Shown: positions 32,734 through 41,789 of the stretch, piece by piece
How positions within the stretch are numbered: position 1 is the stretch's first letter
How the letters are laid out: each line of letters begins with the position of its first letter
Assembly: GCF_001189965.1 (NCBI RefSeq)
Contig: NZ_LFLU01000008.1
Location: 1 to 64,000 of the forward strand
From: Herbaspirillum rhizosphaerae
GTDB lineage: Bacteria; Pseudomonadota; Gammaproteobacteria; Burkholderiales; Burkholderiaceae_D
DNA length: 64,000 nt
Reading direction: 5' to 3'
Notes under the pieces: model-generated
What the model saw: only the letters and a program-made list of their open reading frames with translations
Databases searched by the model: none
What the model was told of the DNA's origin: nothing
Translations under genes and position numbers: made by a program

Positions 32734-33531
32734 TTACGGATGCGGGATGGATATCGGGGAATAATCTCCATATCCGTCCGGCCAGGGCGTCAGCACTTCA
32801 AAGCCGGTCTCGGTGACGGCAACCATGTGTTCCCATTGGGCGGACAAAGAGTGGTCCTTGGTGACCACCGTCCAGCCGTCCGGCAGTTCTTTGGTCTGCC
32901 GCTTGCCGGCGTTGATCATGGGTTCAATCGTGAACACCATCCCGGTCTGAAGCTTCAGGCCTTCGCCCGGCTGGCCGTAATGTAGCACCTGCAGGTCTTC
33001 ATGGTAGATCTTGCCGATGCCGTGACCGCAATACTCGCGGACCACGCTGAAACCTTCCTTGTGCGCCACCGACTGAATCGCGTAACCGACATCGCCCAGG
33101 GTGGCGCCGGGCCGCACGGCCAGAATCCCTGCGCGCATCGCTTCGTAAGTCGTGTCGGCCAGGCGCCTGGCCAGGATGCCCGGCTCGCCCACAAAGTACA
33201 TGCGGCTGGTATCGCCATGCCATCCATCCTTGGTCAGGGCGACGTCGATATTGACGATGTCGCCGTTCTTCAACGGCTTGTCGGAAGGAATGCCGTGGCA
33301 GATGACATGATTGACCGACGTGCAGATCGTTTTAGGGTAGCCGCGATAGCCGACATTAATGGGCACCGCCTTCAGAACGTCGACGATATAGTCGTGGCAT
33401 AAGCGATCCAGCTCATTGGTGGTGACGCCGGGACGAACGTGTTCGGCAATCATGCTCAGGACCTGCGCCGCCAGGGCGCCGGACTTGCGCAGCATCGCGA
33501 TATCGGACGGCGATTTGATGATGACTTGCAT
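32734..33531 (-). CDS. map: Type I methionine aminopeptidase
   Basis: 265 residues, normal length. Dinuclear metal ligands are all visible: Asp96 and Asp107 (NIDVALTKDGWHGDTSRMY), His170 (YCGHGIGK), Glu203 (TIEPMI) and Glu234 (QWEHMV); His79 (ICHG) lines the active site. Removes initiator Met. It lies 5 bp after a ParD-like gene rather than beside rpsB or rpsM, so it may be a second copy, which cannot be confirmed from this window. Confidence 0.93.
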   Translation of the reverse strand: MQVIIKSPSDIAMLRKSGALAAQVLSMIAEHVRPGVTTNELDRLCHDYIVDVLKAVPINVGYRGYPKTICTSVNHVICHGIPSDKPLKNGDIVNIDVALTKDGWHGDTSRMYFVGEPGILARRLADTTYEAMRAGILAVRPGATLGDVGYAIQSVAHKEGFSVVREYCGHGIGKIYHEDLQVLHYGQPGEGLKLQTGMVFTIEPMINAGKRQTKELPDGWTVVTKDHSLSAQWEHMVAVTETGFEVLTPWPDGYGDYSPISIPHP

Positions 33532-33536
33532 GGCCG

Positions 33537-33764
33537 TCAGACTTTCTCAAGCGACAGGGTGATTTCCCGGGGCGCCTCCCCGGCCTGCTTCTCGGCTTCG
33601 ATGAGTTTCTGGCAGATCTCGCTGTAGCAAAGACCGGGATTGAGCTCCGCCATCATGCCGACGCGCAGCCAGTGCTCAGCCTGCGAATTGATGGAGCGGC
33701 TCATTGCACCGCTGGTGAGGCGCAGATTCGTATGCATCTGCTCCGTGATTTTGACGATTCCCAT
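33537..33764 (-). CDS. ParD-like small protein
   Basis: 75 residues from ATG 33764. MGIVKITEQMHTNLRLTSGA followed by MSRSINSQAEHWLRVGM looks like the ParD-like family: a ribbon-helix-helix start plus a short C-terminal helix. ParD proteins are antitoxins and repressors, but no ParE toxin is next to it; methionine aminopeptidase occupies that place. Upstream 11-bp direct repeats are its probable operator. Confidence 0.75.
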   Translation of the reverse strand: MGIVKITEQMHTNLRLTSGAMSRSINSQAEHWLRVGMMAELNPGLCYSEICQKLIEAEKQAGEAPREITLSLEKV

Positions 33765-33776
33765 AAGATGCCTGTT

Positions 33777-33807
33777 TATATGGTTGATATATGGTTTGTA
33801 TATGAAT
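33777..33807. repeat. Three 11-bp-spaced direct repeats upstream of the ParD-like gene
   Basis: TATATGGTT at 33777 and 33788 and TATATGAAT at 33799, each 11 bp apart, so all face the same side of the helix. Located 12 bp upstream of the ParD-like start. Typical layout for cooperative binding by a ribbon-helix-helix repressor. Confidence 0.6.
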
Positions 33808-33860
33808 CGTATATTATCACGGCGATGCCGGGCGCGCCGGCAGTTGGTGGCGACACAATA

Positions 33861-33886
33861 AAAAAGCCCCGCGTTTGCGGGGCTTT
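33861..33886 (-). terminator. Rho-independent terminator of argC
   Basis: AAAGCCCCGC (33863-33872), loop of four, GCGGGGCTTT (33877-33886). On the minus strand the stem is followed by a T-run, 33 bp past the argC stop. Confidence 0.9.
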
Positions 33887-33918
33887 CTACTGCAGCTGAA
33901 ACGGCATGCAGGTGCCGA

Positions 33919-34848
33919 TCAGCCGTGCGCCAGCATCAGATCCAGATTCTGCACCGCCGCGCCGGAAGCGCCTTTGCCCAGATTGTCGAACACCGCCGAC
34001 AGCAATACCTGCCCGTGCTCTTCATTGATGAACACTGCCAGCTCCATGTTGTTGGTGTCGTTCAGCGCCTGCGGATTGAGCTGCGTCAGCGTTTTGCTTT
34101 CTTCCCGCGAAATCACGCGTACGTATTGGGAACCCGCGTAATGGCTGTTCAGGGCGGCGTGCAGTTGCTCGCCTGTTACTCCAGGCGCCAGCAGGCGCAG
34201 TTCCAGCGGCACGGTCACGACGATGCCCTGGCGGAAGACGCCATAGGCCGGCACGAAAATCGGACGATGAGCCAGCCCTGTGTAGCGTTGCATCTCGGGT
34301 GGATGTTTGTGCGCGAGCGCAGTGCCGTATACCTGAAAAGCCAAAGCCTGTGCTGCCGATGAGCCTTCGTACTGCTCTACAGAAGGACGACCGCCGCCGG
34401 AGTAGCCGGATACCGCATGCACGCTGATCGGATAGTCGCGCGGCAGCAAGCCGGCTTGTATCAGCGGGCGCAGCAGGCTGATCGCACCGGTCGGATAGCA
34501 GCCTGGATTGGTTACGCGTTGTGCTGCGGCGATCAGTTGTGCTTGTCCGGCATCCATTTCAGGAAAACCATAGACCCACCCCTCTGTCGTGCGGTGGGCG
34601 GAACTGGCGTCGATCACCCGTACGGCCGGATTCTCGATGGCGGCGACCGCTTCCTTCGCTGCTGCGTCGGGCAGGCAGAGGATGGCGATGTCGGCGGAGT
34701 TGATCGCTTCGGCGCGGCGCAACGGGTCTTTGCGTTCTGCGGCCGGCAGCGTGACCAGCCGGATATCGCTGCGATTGCGCAGGCGTTCGTGGATTTGCAG
34801 GCCGGTGGTGCCCTGGTCGCCGTCGATGAAAACAAGAGGAGAAGCCAT
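33919..34848 (-). CDS. argC: N-acetyl-gamma-glutamyl-phosphate reductase, short form
   Basis: 309 residues, the length of the type 2 ArgC. NADP site [17 protein letters not shown] at the N-terminus. Catalytic Cys117 in [31 protein letters not shown] is the family's substrate loop. Third committed step of arginine synthesis (reduction of N-acetylglutamyl phosphate). Monocistronic, with a divergent LysR gene 134 bp away. Confidence 0.93.
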   Translation of the reverse strand: MASPLVFIDGDQGTTGLQIHERLRNRSDIRLVTLPAAERKDPLRRAEAINSADIAILCLPDAAAKEAVAAIENPAVRVIDASSAHRTTEGWVYGFPEMDAGQAQLIAAAQRVTNPGCYPTGAISLLRPLIQAGLLPRDYPISVHAVSGYSGGGRPSVEQYEGSSAAQALAFQVYGTALAHKHPPEMQRYTGLAHRPIFVPAYGVFRQGIVVTVPLELRLLAPGVTGEQLHAALNSHYAGSQYVRVISREESKTLTQLNPQALNDTNNMELAVFINEEHGQVLLSAVFDNLGKGASGAAVQNLDLMLAHG

Positions 34849-34982
34849 GATCGAGATCCTTTGGTCTAAGGTTCATAAGAGAACCCCGATCTTGCTCGTA
34901 TTGATAGAATAGGAAAAGTTGAATTTAATAATGATAATGTTCAGTTTTTCTGATCTTTGAAATATTCGAGAGGAAAACATCG

Positions 34983-35867
34983 ATGCGGGAAATCAACCTG
35001 GACCGTCTGCGCACCCTGGTCGCCATCGCCGATCTCGGCTCTTTCGCCGAAGCCGCGCGCGTGCTGCACCTGGCGCCGCCGACCATCAGCCTGCATATCG
35101 CCGATCTCGAAGAGCGCGTCGGCGCTGCACTGCTGTCGCGCCAGCGTGGCCAAGTGCGTCCCACCACGATAGGCGAGACCCTGATCGAACGCGCGCGCCG
35201 CCTGCTGGCCGATGCTGAACAGGCCTTGCAGGACGTGCAGCGGCAAGTGCAGGGGCTGGCCGGACGTGTGCGTCTGGGCGCCTCCACCGGGGCGATCGCG
35301 CATTTGCTGCCGCAGGCGCTGGAAGTCTTGGGGCAGGACCACCCCGGCATCGATGTGCAGGTCGAAGTGCTCACCTCGCAAGAGACACTGACCCGCTTGA
35401 ATGAGGGAACGCTGGACGTCGGTCTGGTCGCCTTGCCGCAGTCGCCGATGGCGCGCCTGTCGGTCCAGCCGTGGCGGCGCGATCCGGTGATGGCCTTCCT
35501 GCCAGCGGATTGGCGTTGTCCCGCGCGCGTCACGCCGGAATGGCTTGCGGCCCAGAAGCTGATTCTGAACGACTCAGGCACGCGGCTTTCGCATTTGACG
35601 CAGGAATGGTTCGCTACCGGCGGGCAACGGCCGGCGCCGCGCATCCAGCTCAATTACAACGACGCAATCAAGAGCCTGGTGGCGGCCGGCTATGGCGCTA
35701 CCTTGCTGCCGCATGAAGAGGGCGCTTCGCTGCCGGATGCGCGTATCCAGATGCGGCCGTTGCGCCCGGCCTTGTGGCGGCAGCTCGGCATTGCGCACCG
35801 CGCGGAAAACATCGAGCGGCCGACCCAGCATGTGCTGGACGTCTTGTGGGGGTTCAGCCTCGATTAG
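34983..35867 (+). CDS. LysR-family regulator divergent from argC
   Basis: 294 residues. N-terminal HTH (LDRLRTLVAIADLGSFAEAA, RVLHLAPPTISLHIADLEER) and C-terminal periplasmic-binding-like effector domain. GAGAGGAAAA-type purine stretch upstream of ATG 34983. The divergent layout suggests it may regulate argC or an unlinked target. Effector unknown. Confidence 0.9.
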   Translation: MREINLDRLRTLVAIADLGSFAEAARVLHLAPPTISLHIADLEERVGAALLSRQRGQVRPTTIGETLIERARRLLADAEQALQDVQRQVQGLAGRVRLGASTGAIAHLLPQALEVLGQDHPGIDVQVEVLTSQETLTRLNEGTLDVGLVALPQSPMARLSVQPWRRDPVMAFLPADWRCPARVTPEWLAAQKLILNDSGTRLSHLTQEWFATGGQRPAPRIQLNYNDAIKSLVAAGYGATLLPHEEGASLPDARIQMRPLRPALWRQLGIAHRAENIERPTQHVLDVLWGFSLD

Positions 35868-35890
35868 GATGGGGCGGGATATGCCCGCTG

Positions 35891-36595
35891 TCAGGCCAGT
35901 GCGTCGCTGAGCGACGGTTTTTCACCGTCAGGCGTCGATTTCAACTGGTGCAGCGACGCCACCAGGTCGGCAAAGCGCTGTCCCTGCACCATTACGTGCT
36001 GGCGCAGCAGTTCCACCGTGCGTTCGCTGTCGCCGGAGACGATGGCGTTGACCACGCCTTCGTGTTCGTCGTAAGACCTTTTCAGGCGATCGCGCACGCG
36101 CAGTTGCAGGCGGCGGTAAGGGCGCAGGCGGCGTTGCAGGACGCGCGCCTGTTCTTCCAGGAAAGCATTGTGGCTGCCGGCGTAGATCTGGCCATGGAAG
36201 TCTTCGTTCTTGTAGAAATAGGTATCCGGATCGGCGGCGTCGCGCGCATCCTTGCAGGCCTGGTGCGCCGCCATCAGCGCGGCGTGTTCGGCGGCCGACA
36301 TGCGCCGTGCCGCCAGGCGGCCGCACATGGCTTCCAGCTCCGCCATCACTTCAAACATCTCGATCAATTGCTGCGGGCCGATCTCGGCCACGATGGCGCC
36401 GCGCCGCGGCCGCATCACGATGATGCCCATCGACGCCAGCTGGATCAGCGCTTCGCGGATCGGCGTGCGGGACACGCCGAACTGCTCGGCCAGCACGGTT
36501 TCGTCGAGATGCTGGCCGGGCGTCAGCTTGCCGACGGCGATCAGCTCTTCAATCGATTCGCGCAATGTCTCGGAACGCTTCTTGGGGATGTCCAT
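35891..36595 (-). CDS. mdcY: GntR/FCD regulator of the malonate operon (MdcY-like)
   Basis: 234 residues from ATG 36595; a TTG 12 bases upstream is possible. Winged HTH (LTPGQHLDETVLAEQFGVSR, TPIREALIQLASMGIIVMRP) and a C-terminal FCD helical domain with metal-type His residues (NEDFHGQIYAGSHN). Divergent from the TRAP/mdc operon. Acinetobacter MdcY, a GntR repressor, controls malonate genes, and a TGTATACA site lies in the shared promoter region. Role by analogy. Confidence 0.8.
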   Translation of the reverse strand: MDIPKKRSETLRESIEELIAVGKLTPGQHLDETVLAEQFGVSRTPIREALIQLASMGIIVMRPRRGAIVAEIGPQQLIEMFEVMAELEAMCGRLAARRMSAAEHAALMAAHQACKDARDAADPDTYFYKNEDFHGQIYAGSHNAFLEEQARVLQRRLRPYRRLQLRVRDRLKRSYDEHEGVVNAIVSGDSERTVELLRQHVMVQGQRFADLVASLHQLKSTPDGEKPSLSDALA

Positions 36596-36671
36596 AAGTG
36601 ATATCAAGTATGCAATGAATCAATTCTAAATCATCTTTGATGCTTGACAATGTATTTGTTTTGTAAGAACG

Positions 36672-36679
36672 TGTATACA
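36672..36679. promoter_or_regulatory. Candidate MdcY/FCD operator
   Basis: TGTATACA is a perfect palindrome within the divergent region. The site known for MdcY is ATTGTATACAAT, so the core is identical. A TTGACA (36644-36649) lies upstream on the plus strand, but no matching -10 is clear. The whole gap 36596-36858 holds no convincing gene. Confidence 0.55.
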
Positions 36680-36858
36680 AGAAAGATACATAAAAAAGCA
36701 AAGACAACAAAGCAAGTGCAGAGACAACGTCGCAAGGCAGCTACAGTTCGGCGACGTAAAGGCAGCAATAAGCCGGTGAATCCGCCGGCTGCATCAGCAA
36801 TAAGCCAGCACCGAATAATTAAAAAGCCGTATTTCTTTCACCTTAAGGAGGAGCAGCA

Positions 36859-37881
36859 ATGACTTCGCAAACCCGTAGACGCATTATCGGAGCGCTGGCA
36901 ACAGCGCCGTTGTGGACAGCCGGCACATCGGTCTGGGCACAGACCACCTCGCTGAAAATTTCCCATCAATTCCCCGGCGGCACCATCAACGAAGGCGATT
37001 TCCGCGATCGCCTGACCCGCATGTTTGCCGAAGAAGTGACCAAGCGCACCAAAGGCAGCCTGAAGTTCGAGATCTATCCCGGCTCCTCGCTGATGAAGGT
37101 CAATGCGCAGTTCTCGGCCATGCGCAAAGGCGCGCTCGACCTGTCGCTGGTGCCGCTCAACTACGCCGGCGGCGAAGTCCCGGAAACCAATATCGGCCTG
37201 ATGCCTGGCCTGGTGACCTCGTACGCGCAAGGCTCGGCCTGGAAAAACGCCGAAGTCGGCAAGGAACTGGCGCGCATCCTGGCGGAGAAGGGCATCCTGA
37301 TCGTCAGCTGGATCTGGCAGGCGGGCGGCGTGGCTTCGCGCGGCAAACCCATCGTCGATCCGGCCGACGCCAAGGGCATGAAAGTGCGCGGCGGTTCGCG
37401 CGAGATGGACCTGATCCTGAAAGAAGCGGGCGCCGCCGTCGTGACGCTGCCGTCCAATGAAATCTATGCCGCCATGCAGACCGGCGCGATGGATGCGGCG
37501 ATGACATCGTCGACCTCCTTCATGTCCTTCCGTCTGGAAGAAGTCGCCAAGGCCTTGACCACCGGCCGCGACAAGGCCTACTGGTACATGTTCGAGCCGC
37601 TGATGATTTCCAAGGCCGTGTTCGAAAAACTGAGCAAGGACCAGCAAGCCGCCATCATGGCCGTTGGCGCCGACATGGAACAGTTCGCGCTGAAGGCGGC
37701 GCAGACCGACGACGTCGCCGTCGCCGCCGTGTACCAGAAGGCCGGCGCCAAGGTGGTCGACCTCGACGCCGCGACCGTCAAGAAGTGGCAGGACATCGCC
37801 CGCGCCACCGCCTGGAAAGATTTCGCCGCGCGCAACGCCAACTGCGCCAATCTGTTGAAACTGGCGGAGAAGCTCCTATGA
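36859..37881 (+). CDS. TRAP transporter substrate-binding protein, probably for malonate
   Basis: 340 residues. AAGGAGGAG precedes ATG 36859. Signal peptide with twin arginines (TRRRIIGALATAP) and cleavage near VWAQ. DctP fold: LKISHQFPGGTINEGDFRDR near the start, and the ligand-Arg region MKVRGGSREMDLILKEAGA. First gene of the malonate operon, so the ligand is inferred to be malonate, as for MatPQM of Sinorhizobium. Overlaps the next gene by 4 bp. Confidence 0.88.
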   Translation: MTSQTRRRIIGALATAPLWTAGTSVWAQTTSLKISHQFPGGTINEGDFRDRLTRMFAEEVTKRTKGSLKFEIYPGSSLMKVNAQFSAMRKGALDLSLVPLNYAGGEVPETNIGLMPGLVTSYAQGSAWKNAEVGKELARILAEKGILIVSWIWQAGGVASRGKPIVDPADAKGMKVRGGSREMDLILKEAGAAVVTLPSNEIYAAMQTGAMDAAMTSSTSFMSFRLEEVAKALTTGRDKAYWYMFEPLMISKAVFEKLSKDQQAAIMAVGADMEQFALKAAQTDDVAVAAVYQKAGAKVVDLDAATVKKWQDIARATAWKDFAARNANCANLLKLAEKLL

Positions 37882-38453
37882 GCCACGGTTTCGAGATGCA
37901 GCCGCAGGCCAAGCCTGCGGTGCCGGCCAACGCCGTGCTCGCCGGACTGCACCACGGGCTGGAGAAGTACAACAAGCTCGCGGTGTTCCTGGCGATGATT
38001 GCGCTGATGCTGACGTCCATCATCCTGACGTACTCGGTGGTGGTGCGTTATTTCTTCCACCAGCCGACCGACTGGCAGGACGAGGCCTCGGTGTTCATGC
38101 TGGTCGGCGTGATCTTCCTGTGCTCGGGTTATGTGCAATCCTTGCGCGGCCACATCGGCATCGAGGCGCTGGCGGGCTTTCTGTCGCCGGCCGCCAACAA
38201 GGTCCGCATGTTCATCGTCGATCTGATCTCCTTCGTGTTTTGCGCCTTCTTCGCCTGGAAATCGTGGACGCTGTTTCACGAAGCATGGGTGGACGGACAA
38301 ACCACCTCGTCAACCTTCGCGCCGCCGCTGTGGATTCCGTATTCGATGATGGCGCTGGGCATGACCATGCTCACGCTGCAATTGCTGGTGCAGGTGCTGA
38401 CCCGCATAACCGGCACCGTCCCCGCATCTGTCGCGGCAAAGGAGGCAGCATGA
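37878..38453 (+). CDS. TRAP transporter small permease (DctQ)
   Basis: 191 residues from ATG 37878 in an ATGA overlap. Four membrane segments after a ~35-residue cytosolic lead (AVFLAMIALMLTSIILTYSV, ASVFMLVGVIFLCSGYV, FIVDLISFVFCAFFAW, PYSMMALGMTMLTLQLLV). It carries RYFFHQPTDWQDEAS, a common DctQ element. Partners the large permease. Confidence 0.88.
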   Translation: MSHGFEMQPQAKPAVPANAVLAGLHHGLEKYNKLAVFLAMIALMLTSIILTYSVVVRYFFHQPTDWQDEASVFMLVGVIFLCSGYVQSLRGHIGIEALAGFLSPAANKVRMFIVDLISFVFCAFFAWKSWTLFHEAWVDGQTTSSTFAPPLWIPYSMMALGMTMLTLQLLVQVLTRITGTVPASVAAKEAA

Positions 38454-39799
38454 CGCCATTGGTTCTGGGTTCCCTGTACGGGATCGTCACCATCCTCGTG
38501 ATGTGTTCCGGCATGCCGATCGCGTTTGCGCTCGGCGTGGTGGCGACGTCTTTCATGTATTTCTTCATGCCGGCGTCGTCGCTCGATACCGTGACGCAAA
38601 ACGTCTATGAAGAAATCGCTTCGATCACCTTGCTGTCGATTCCGCTGTTCATCCTCAAAGGCGCGGCCATCGGCAAATCGCCGGCCGGCAAGGACTTGTA
38701 CTCGGCCATCCACGCCTGGTTGAATCGCGTGCCGGGCGGCCTCGGCATCGCCAACGTGTTTGCCTGCGCCTTGTTTGCGGCAATGGCGGGGTCGTCGCCG
38801 GCGACCTGCTCGGCCATCGGTTCGGCCGGCATTCCGGAAATGCGCCGTCGCGGTTATTCGCCCGGGTTTGCCGCAGGCATCATTGCGGCGGGCGGCACGC
38901 TGGGCATCCTGTTGCCGCCGTCGATCACCATGATCCTGTACGCGGTGGCGGCGGAGCAATCGCTGGGACGCTTGTTCCTCGCGGGCATCGGTCCTGGCGT
39001 CTTGCTGGTGATCCTGTTCGCCGGCTACGCCGTGTTCCGCGCGCGCAAGGAGTACAAGATGGCGCACGCCATCTATACCGGCGGCGGCGTCAAATCGGCT
39101 TACCTCGACGACGAGCATTTCATGCTGGCGCAAAAGGTGGAAATGCTGCCGCGCGTGCTGCCTTTCCTGATCCTGCTGATCGGCGTGATGGTGGCTTTGT
39201 ACGGCGGTTTTGCCACACCGTCGGAAACCGCCGGCCTGGGCGCCTTGCTGGCCATCGTGCTGATCGCCGTCGTCTACCGCATCTACAAGCCGCGCGAGCT
39301 GGTGCCTTTCCTCAACTCGACCATCAAGGAATCGGGCATGCTGCTGCTGATCATCGGCATGTCGCTGCTGTATTCCTATGTGATGAGTTACCTGCACATC
39401 AGCCAGTCGGCGGCGCAGTGGGTGGTGGACATGCATTTGTCGAAATGGCTGCTGCTGGCGGTGATTCTGCTGATGGTGATCGTGCTCGGCTTCTTCCTGC
39501 CGCCGGTATCGATCATCCTGATGACGGCGCCGATCATCTTGCCGCCCTTGCGTGAAGCCGGGTTTGACCTGATCTGGTTCGGCATCGTCATGACCGTTGT
39601 GATGGAAATGGGGCTGATCCATCCGCCGGTCGGGTTGAATCTGTTTGTCATCAAGAACATCGCACCCGACATCCCGCTGTCGGAAGTCATCAAGGGCACG
39701 ATTCCTTTCCTGGCGCTGATGTTCCTGGCGGTGATCCTGCTGTGTTTCTTTCCGGGCATCGCCACCGGCTTGCCCAATATCCTGATGGGAGTGAAGTAA
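38450..39799 (+). CDS. TRAP transporter large permease (DctM)
   Basis: 449 residues from ATG 38450, overlapping the small permease by 4 bp. About 12 hydrophobic segments. DctM signatures: GSSPATCSAIGSAGIPEMRR and GILLPPSITMILYAV; a late MEMGLIHPPVGLNLFVIKNI matches the second conserved scoop motif. Sodium-driven uptake. Length and motif set are complete. Confidence 0.92.
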   Translation: MTPLVLGSLYGIVTILVMCSGMPIAFALGVVATSFMYFFMPASSLDTVTQNVYEEIASITLLSIPLFILKGAAIGKSPAGKDLYSAIHAWLNRVPGGLGIANVFACALFAAMAGSSPATCSAIGSAGIPEMRRRGYSPGFAAGIIAAGGTLGILLPPSITMILYAVAAEQSLGRLFLAGIGPGVLLVILFAGYAVFRARKEYKMAHAIYTGGGVKSAYLDDEHFMLAQKVEMLPRVLPFLILLIGVMVALYGGFATPSETAGLGALLAIVLIAVVYRIYKPRELVPFLNSTIKESGMLLLIIGMSLLYSYVMSYLHISQSAAQWVVDMHLSKWLLLAVILLMVIVLGFFLPPVSIILMTAPIILPPLREAGFDLIWFGIVMTVVMEMGLIHPPVGLNLFVIKNIAPDIPLSEVIKGTIPFLALMFLAVILLCFFPGIATGLPNILMGVK

Positions 39800-41476
39800 A
39801 TGCCTGTAGCCACCCCGACCGGCCACGTCTGGAATCGTCGGCAAACCAATCGCAATGAACGCCTGGCGCGCGCAAGCGGCGTGCTGGGCAATTCGCTGGA
39901 AGGCAAGCTCCTGCCTTCGGCGCGCATTGCCGATTTGTTGTACGCCGTCATTGAATCGGGCGATCGCGTTTGCCTCGAAGGCAACAACCAGAAGCAGGCC
40001 GACTTCTTGTCGAAGGCATTGGCCGGGCTCGATCCGGCGCGCGTGCATGACCTGCACATGCTGTTTTCCGTGCTGGCTCTCCCGGAGCATCTGGACGTCT
40101 TCGAAAAGGGCATCGCCTCGAAACTGGATTTTTCCTTCTCCGGTCCCCAGGCCGGTCGGCTGGCCAAGCTGGCGTCCGCCGGCAAACTCAATATCGGCGC
40201 GATCCATACCTATCTGGAATTGTTCGGCCGCTATTTCGTCGACCTGACGCCGCGCGTCGCCCTGGTGGCGGCGCAGGCGGCAGATCGCCACGGCAATCTC
40301 TACACCGGCCCCAATACCGAAGACACGCCGGCGATTGTCGAAGCGACGGCCTTCAGCAGCGGCATCGTGATCGCCCAGGTCAACGAAATCGTCGACGTGC
40401 TGCCGCGTATCGATATCCCGGCCGACTGGGTCAGCTTCGTGACCAAGGCGCCGACGCCGCATTACATCGAGCCGCTGTTCACGCGCGATCCGGCGCAAAT
40501 CTCTGAAATTCAGGTGCTGATGGCGATGATGGCCATCAAGGGCATCTACGCGGAATACGAAGTGCAGCGCCTCAACCATGGCATCGGCTTCGATACCGCC
40601 GCGATTGAACTGATCCTGCCGACCTACGCCGAATCGCTCGGCCTGCGCGGCAAGATCTGCAAGCACTGGGCGCTGAATCCGCATCCGGCATTGATCCCGG
40701 CAATTGAAGCCGGCTTCGTGGAGTCGGTGCATTCCTTCGGCTCCGAGCTGGGCATGGAAGACTACATCCGCGCGCGTCCCGACATCTTCTTCGTCGGTCC
40801 GGACGGTTCCATGCGCAGCAACCGTGCGTTCTCGCAAACGGCGGGCCACTATGCCTGCGACATGTTCATCGGCTCGACCTTGCAGATCGACTTGCAGGGC
40901 AATTCATCGACGGCAACCCTGGGACGCATCGCCGGTTTCGGCGGCGCACCCAACATGGGCGCCGACGCCCGCGGCCGCCGTCACGCCAGCCCGGCCTGGC
41001 TCAAGGCCGGCCAGCAGGCCAGGGCCGGCAAGAACGCCATCCCGCGCGGCCAGAAGCTGGTGGTGCAAACCGTGGAAACCTTCCGCGAGCACATGCAACC
41101 GGCTTTCGTCGAGCGACTCGACGCCTGGCAACTGGCGGAGCAGGCCAAGATGCCGATTCCGCCGGTGATGATTTACGGCGACGATGTCACGCACATCCTG
41201 ACCGAAGAAGGCATCGCCAACCTGCTGCTGTGCCGCACCGAGGAAGAGCGCGAACAAGCCATTCGCGGCGTGGCCGGCTATACGCCGGTCGGCCTGGCGC
41301 GCGACAAGCGCATGGTGGAGAACCTGCGCGACAGGGGCATCATCCGCCGCGCCGAAGACATGGGCATCGACAAGCGCCTCGCCACGCGCGACCTGCTGGC
41401 GGCCAAGAACATGAAGGATCTGGTGCGCGCTTCCGGCGGCCTGTACAACCCGCCCAAACGTTTCAGGAACTGGTGA
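39800..41476 (+). CDS. mdcA: Malonate decarboxylase alpha subunit
   Basis: 558 residues, starting at the base after the dctM stop. A CoA-transferase-type enzyme that moves the acetyl-ACP thioester onto malonate, giving malonyl-ACP and acetate. The phrases LEGNNQKQADFLSKALAG and GLYNPPKRFRNW at the end fit MdcA. One base separates it from mdcC. First enzyme gene of the mdc run. Confidence 0.93.
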   Translation: MPVATPTGHVWNRRQTNRNERLARASGVLGNSLEGKLLPSARIADLLYAVIESGDRVCLEGNNQKQADFLSKALAGLDPARVHDLHMLFSVLALPEHLDVFEKGIASKLDFSFSGPQAGRLAKLASAGKLNIGAIHTYLELFGRYFVDLTPRVALVAAQAADRHGNLYTGPNTEDTPAIVEATAFSSGIVIAQVNEIVDVLPRIDIPADWVSFVTKAPTPHYIEPLFTRDPAQISEIQVLMAMMAIKGIYAEYEVQRLNHGIGFDTAAIELILPTYAESLGLRGKICKHWALNPHPALIPAIEAGFVESVHSFGSELGMEDYIRARPDIFFVGPDGSMRSNRAFSQTAGHYACDMFIGSTLQIDLQGNSSTATLGRIAGFGGAPNMGADARGRRHASPAWLKAGQQARAGKNAIPRGQKLVVQTVETFREHMQPAFVERLDAWQLAEQAKMPIPPVMIYGDDVTHILTEEGIANLLLCRTEEEREQAIRGVAGYTPVGLARDKRMVENLRDRGIIRRAEDMGIDKRLATRDLLAAKNMKDLVRASGGLYNPPKRFRNW

Positions 41477-41477
41477 T

Positions 41478-41789
41478 ATGGAAACCTTGAACTATCGTTT
41501 TGAAAACGGCGCCCGCAAGCTCTCCGCCAAGGCCGAACTGGTCGGCGTAGTCAGCTCCGGCAATCTGGAAGTGCTGATCGAACCGGCCGAGCTGCAAGGC
41601 GGCTGCTCGGTGGAAATCAAGACCGCAGCACGCGGCTTCGGCGCCATCTGGGAAGCCGTCATCGGCGACTTCAACAAGCGCTGGCGACTGGCCGATGCGC
41701 GCATTTCGATCAACGACATGGGCGCGACGCCGGCGGTGGTCAGCCTGCGTCTCGATCAGGCGGTGGAAGCGTTGGTGGAGGACAAATGA
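41478..41789 (+). CDS. mdcC: Malonate decarboxylase acyl carrier protein (delta)
   Basis: 103 residues. Carries 2'-(5''-phosphoribosyl)-3'-dephospho-CoA on a Ser; the site is in GVVSSGNLEVL (Ser26 or Ser27). It holds the acyl group through each catalytic cycle. Its stop overlaps mdcD by 4 bp. Confidence 0.92.
   Translation: METLNYRFENGARKLSAKAELVGVVSSGNLEVLIEPAELQGGCSVEIKTAARGFGAIWEAVIGDFNKRWRLADARISINDMGATPAVVSLRLDQAVEALVEDK

Noticed and set aside
36644..36862. 72-residue basic ORF upstream of the TRAP binding-protein gene
   Set aside because: It covers the probable promoter, operator and ribosome binding site, runs into the downstream start codon, and its lysine/arginine-rich text resembles no family.
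38276..40849. 857-residue minus-strand ORF opposite dctM and mdcA
   Set aside because: His/Arg/Gln-rich antisense translation; the plus-strand genes are unmistakable.
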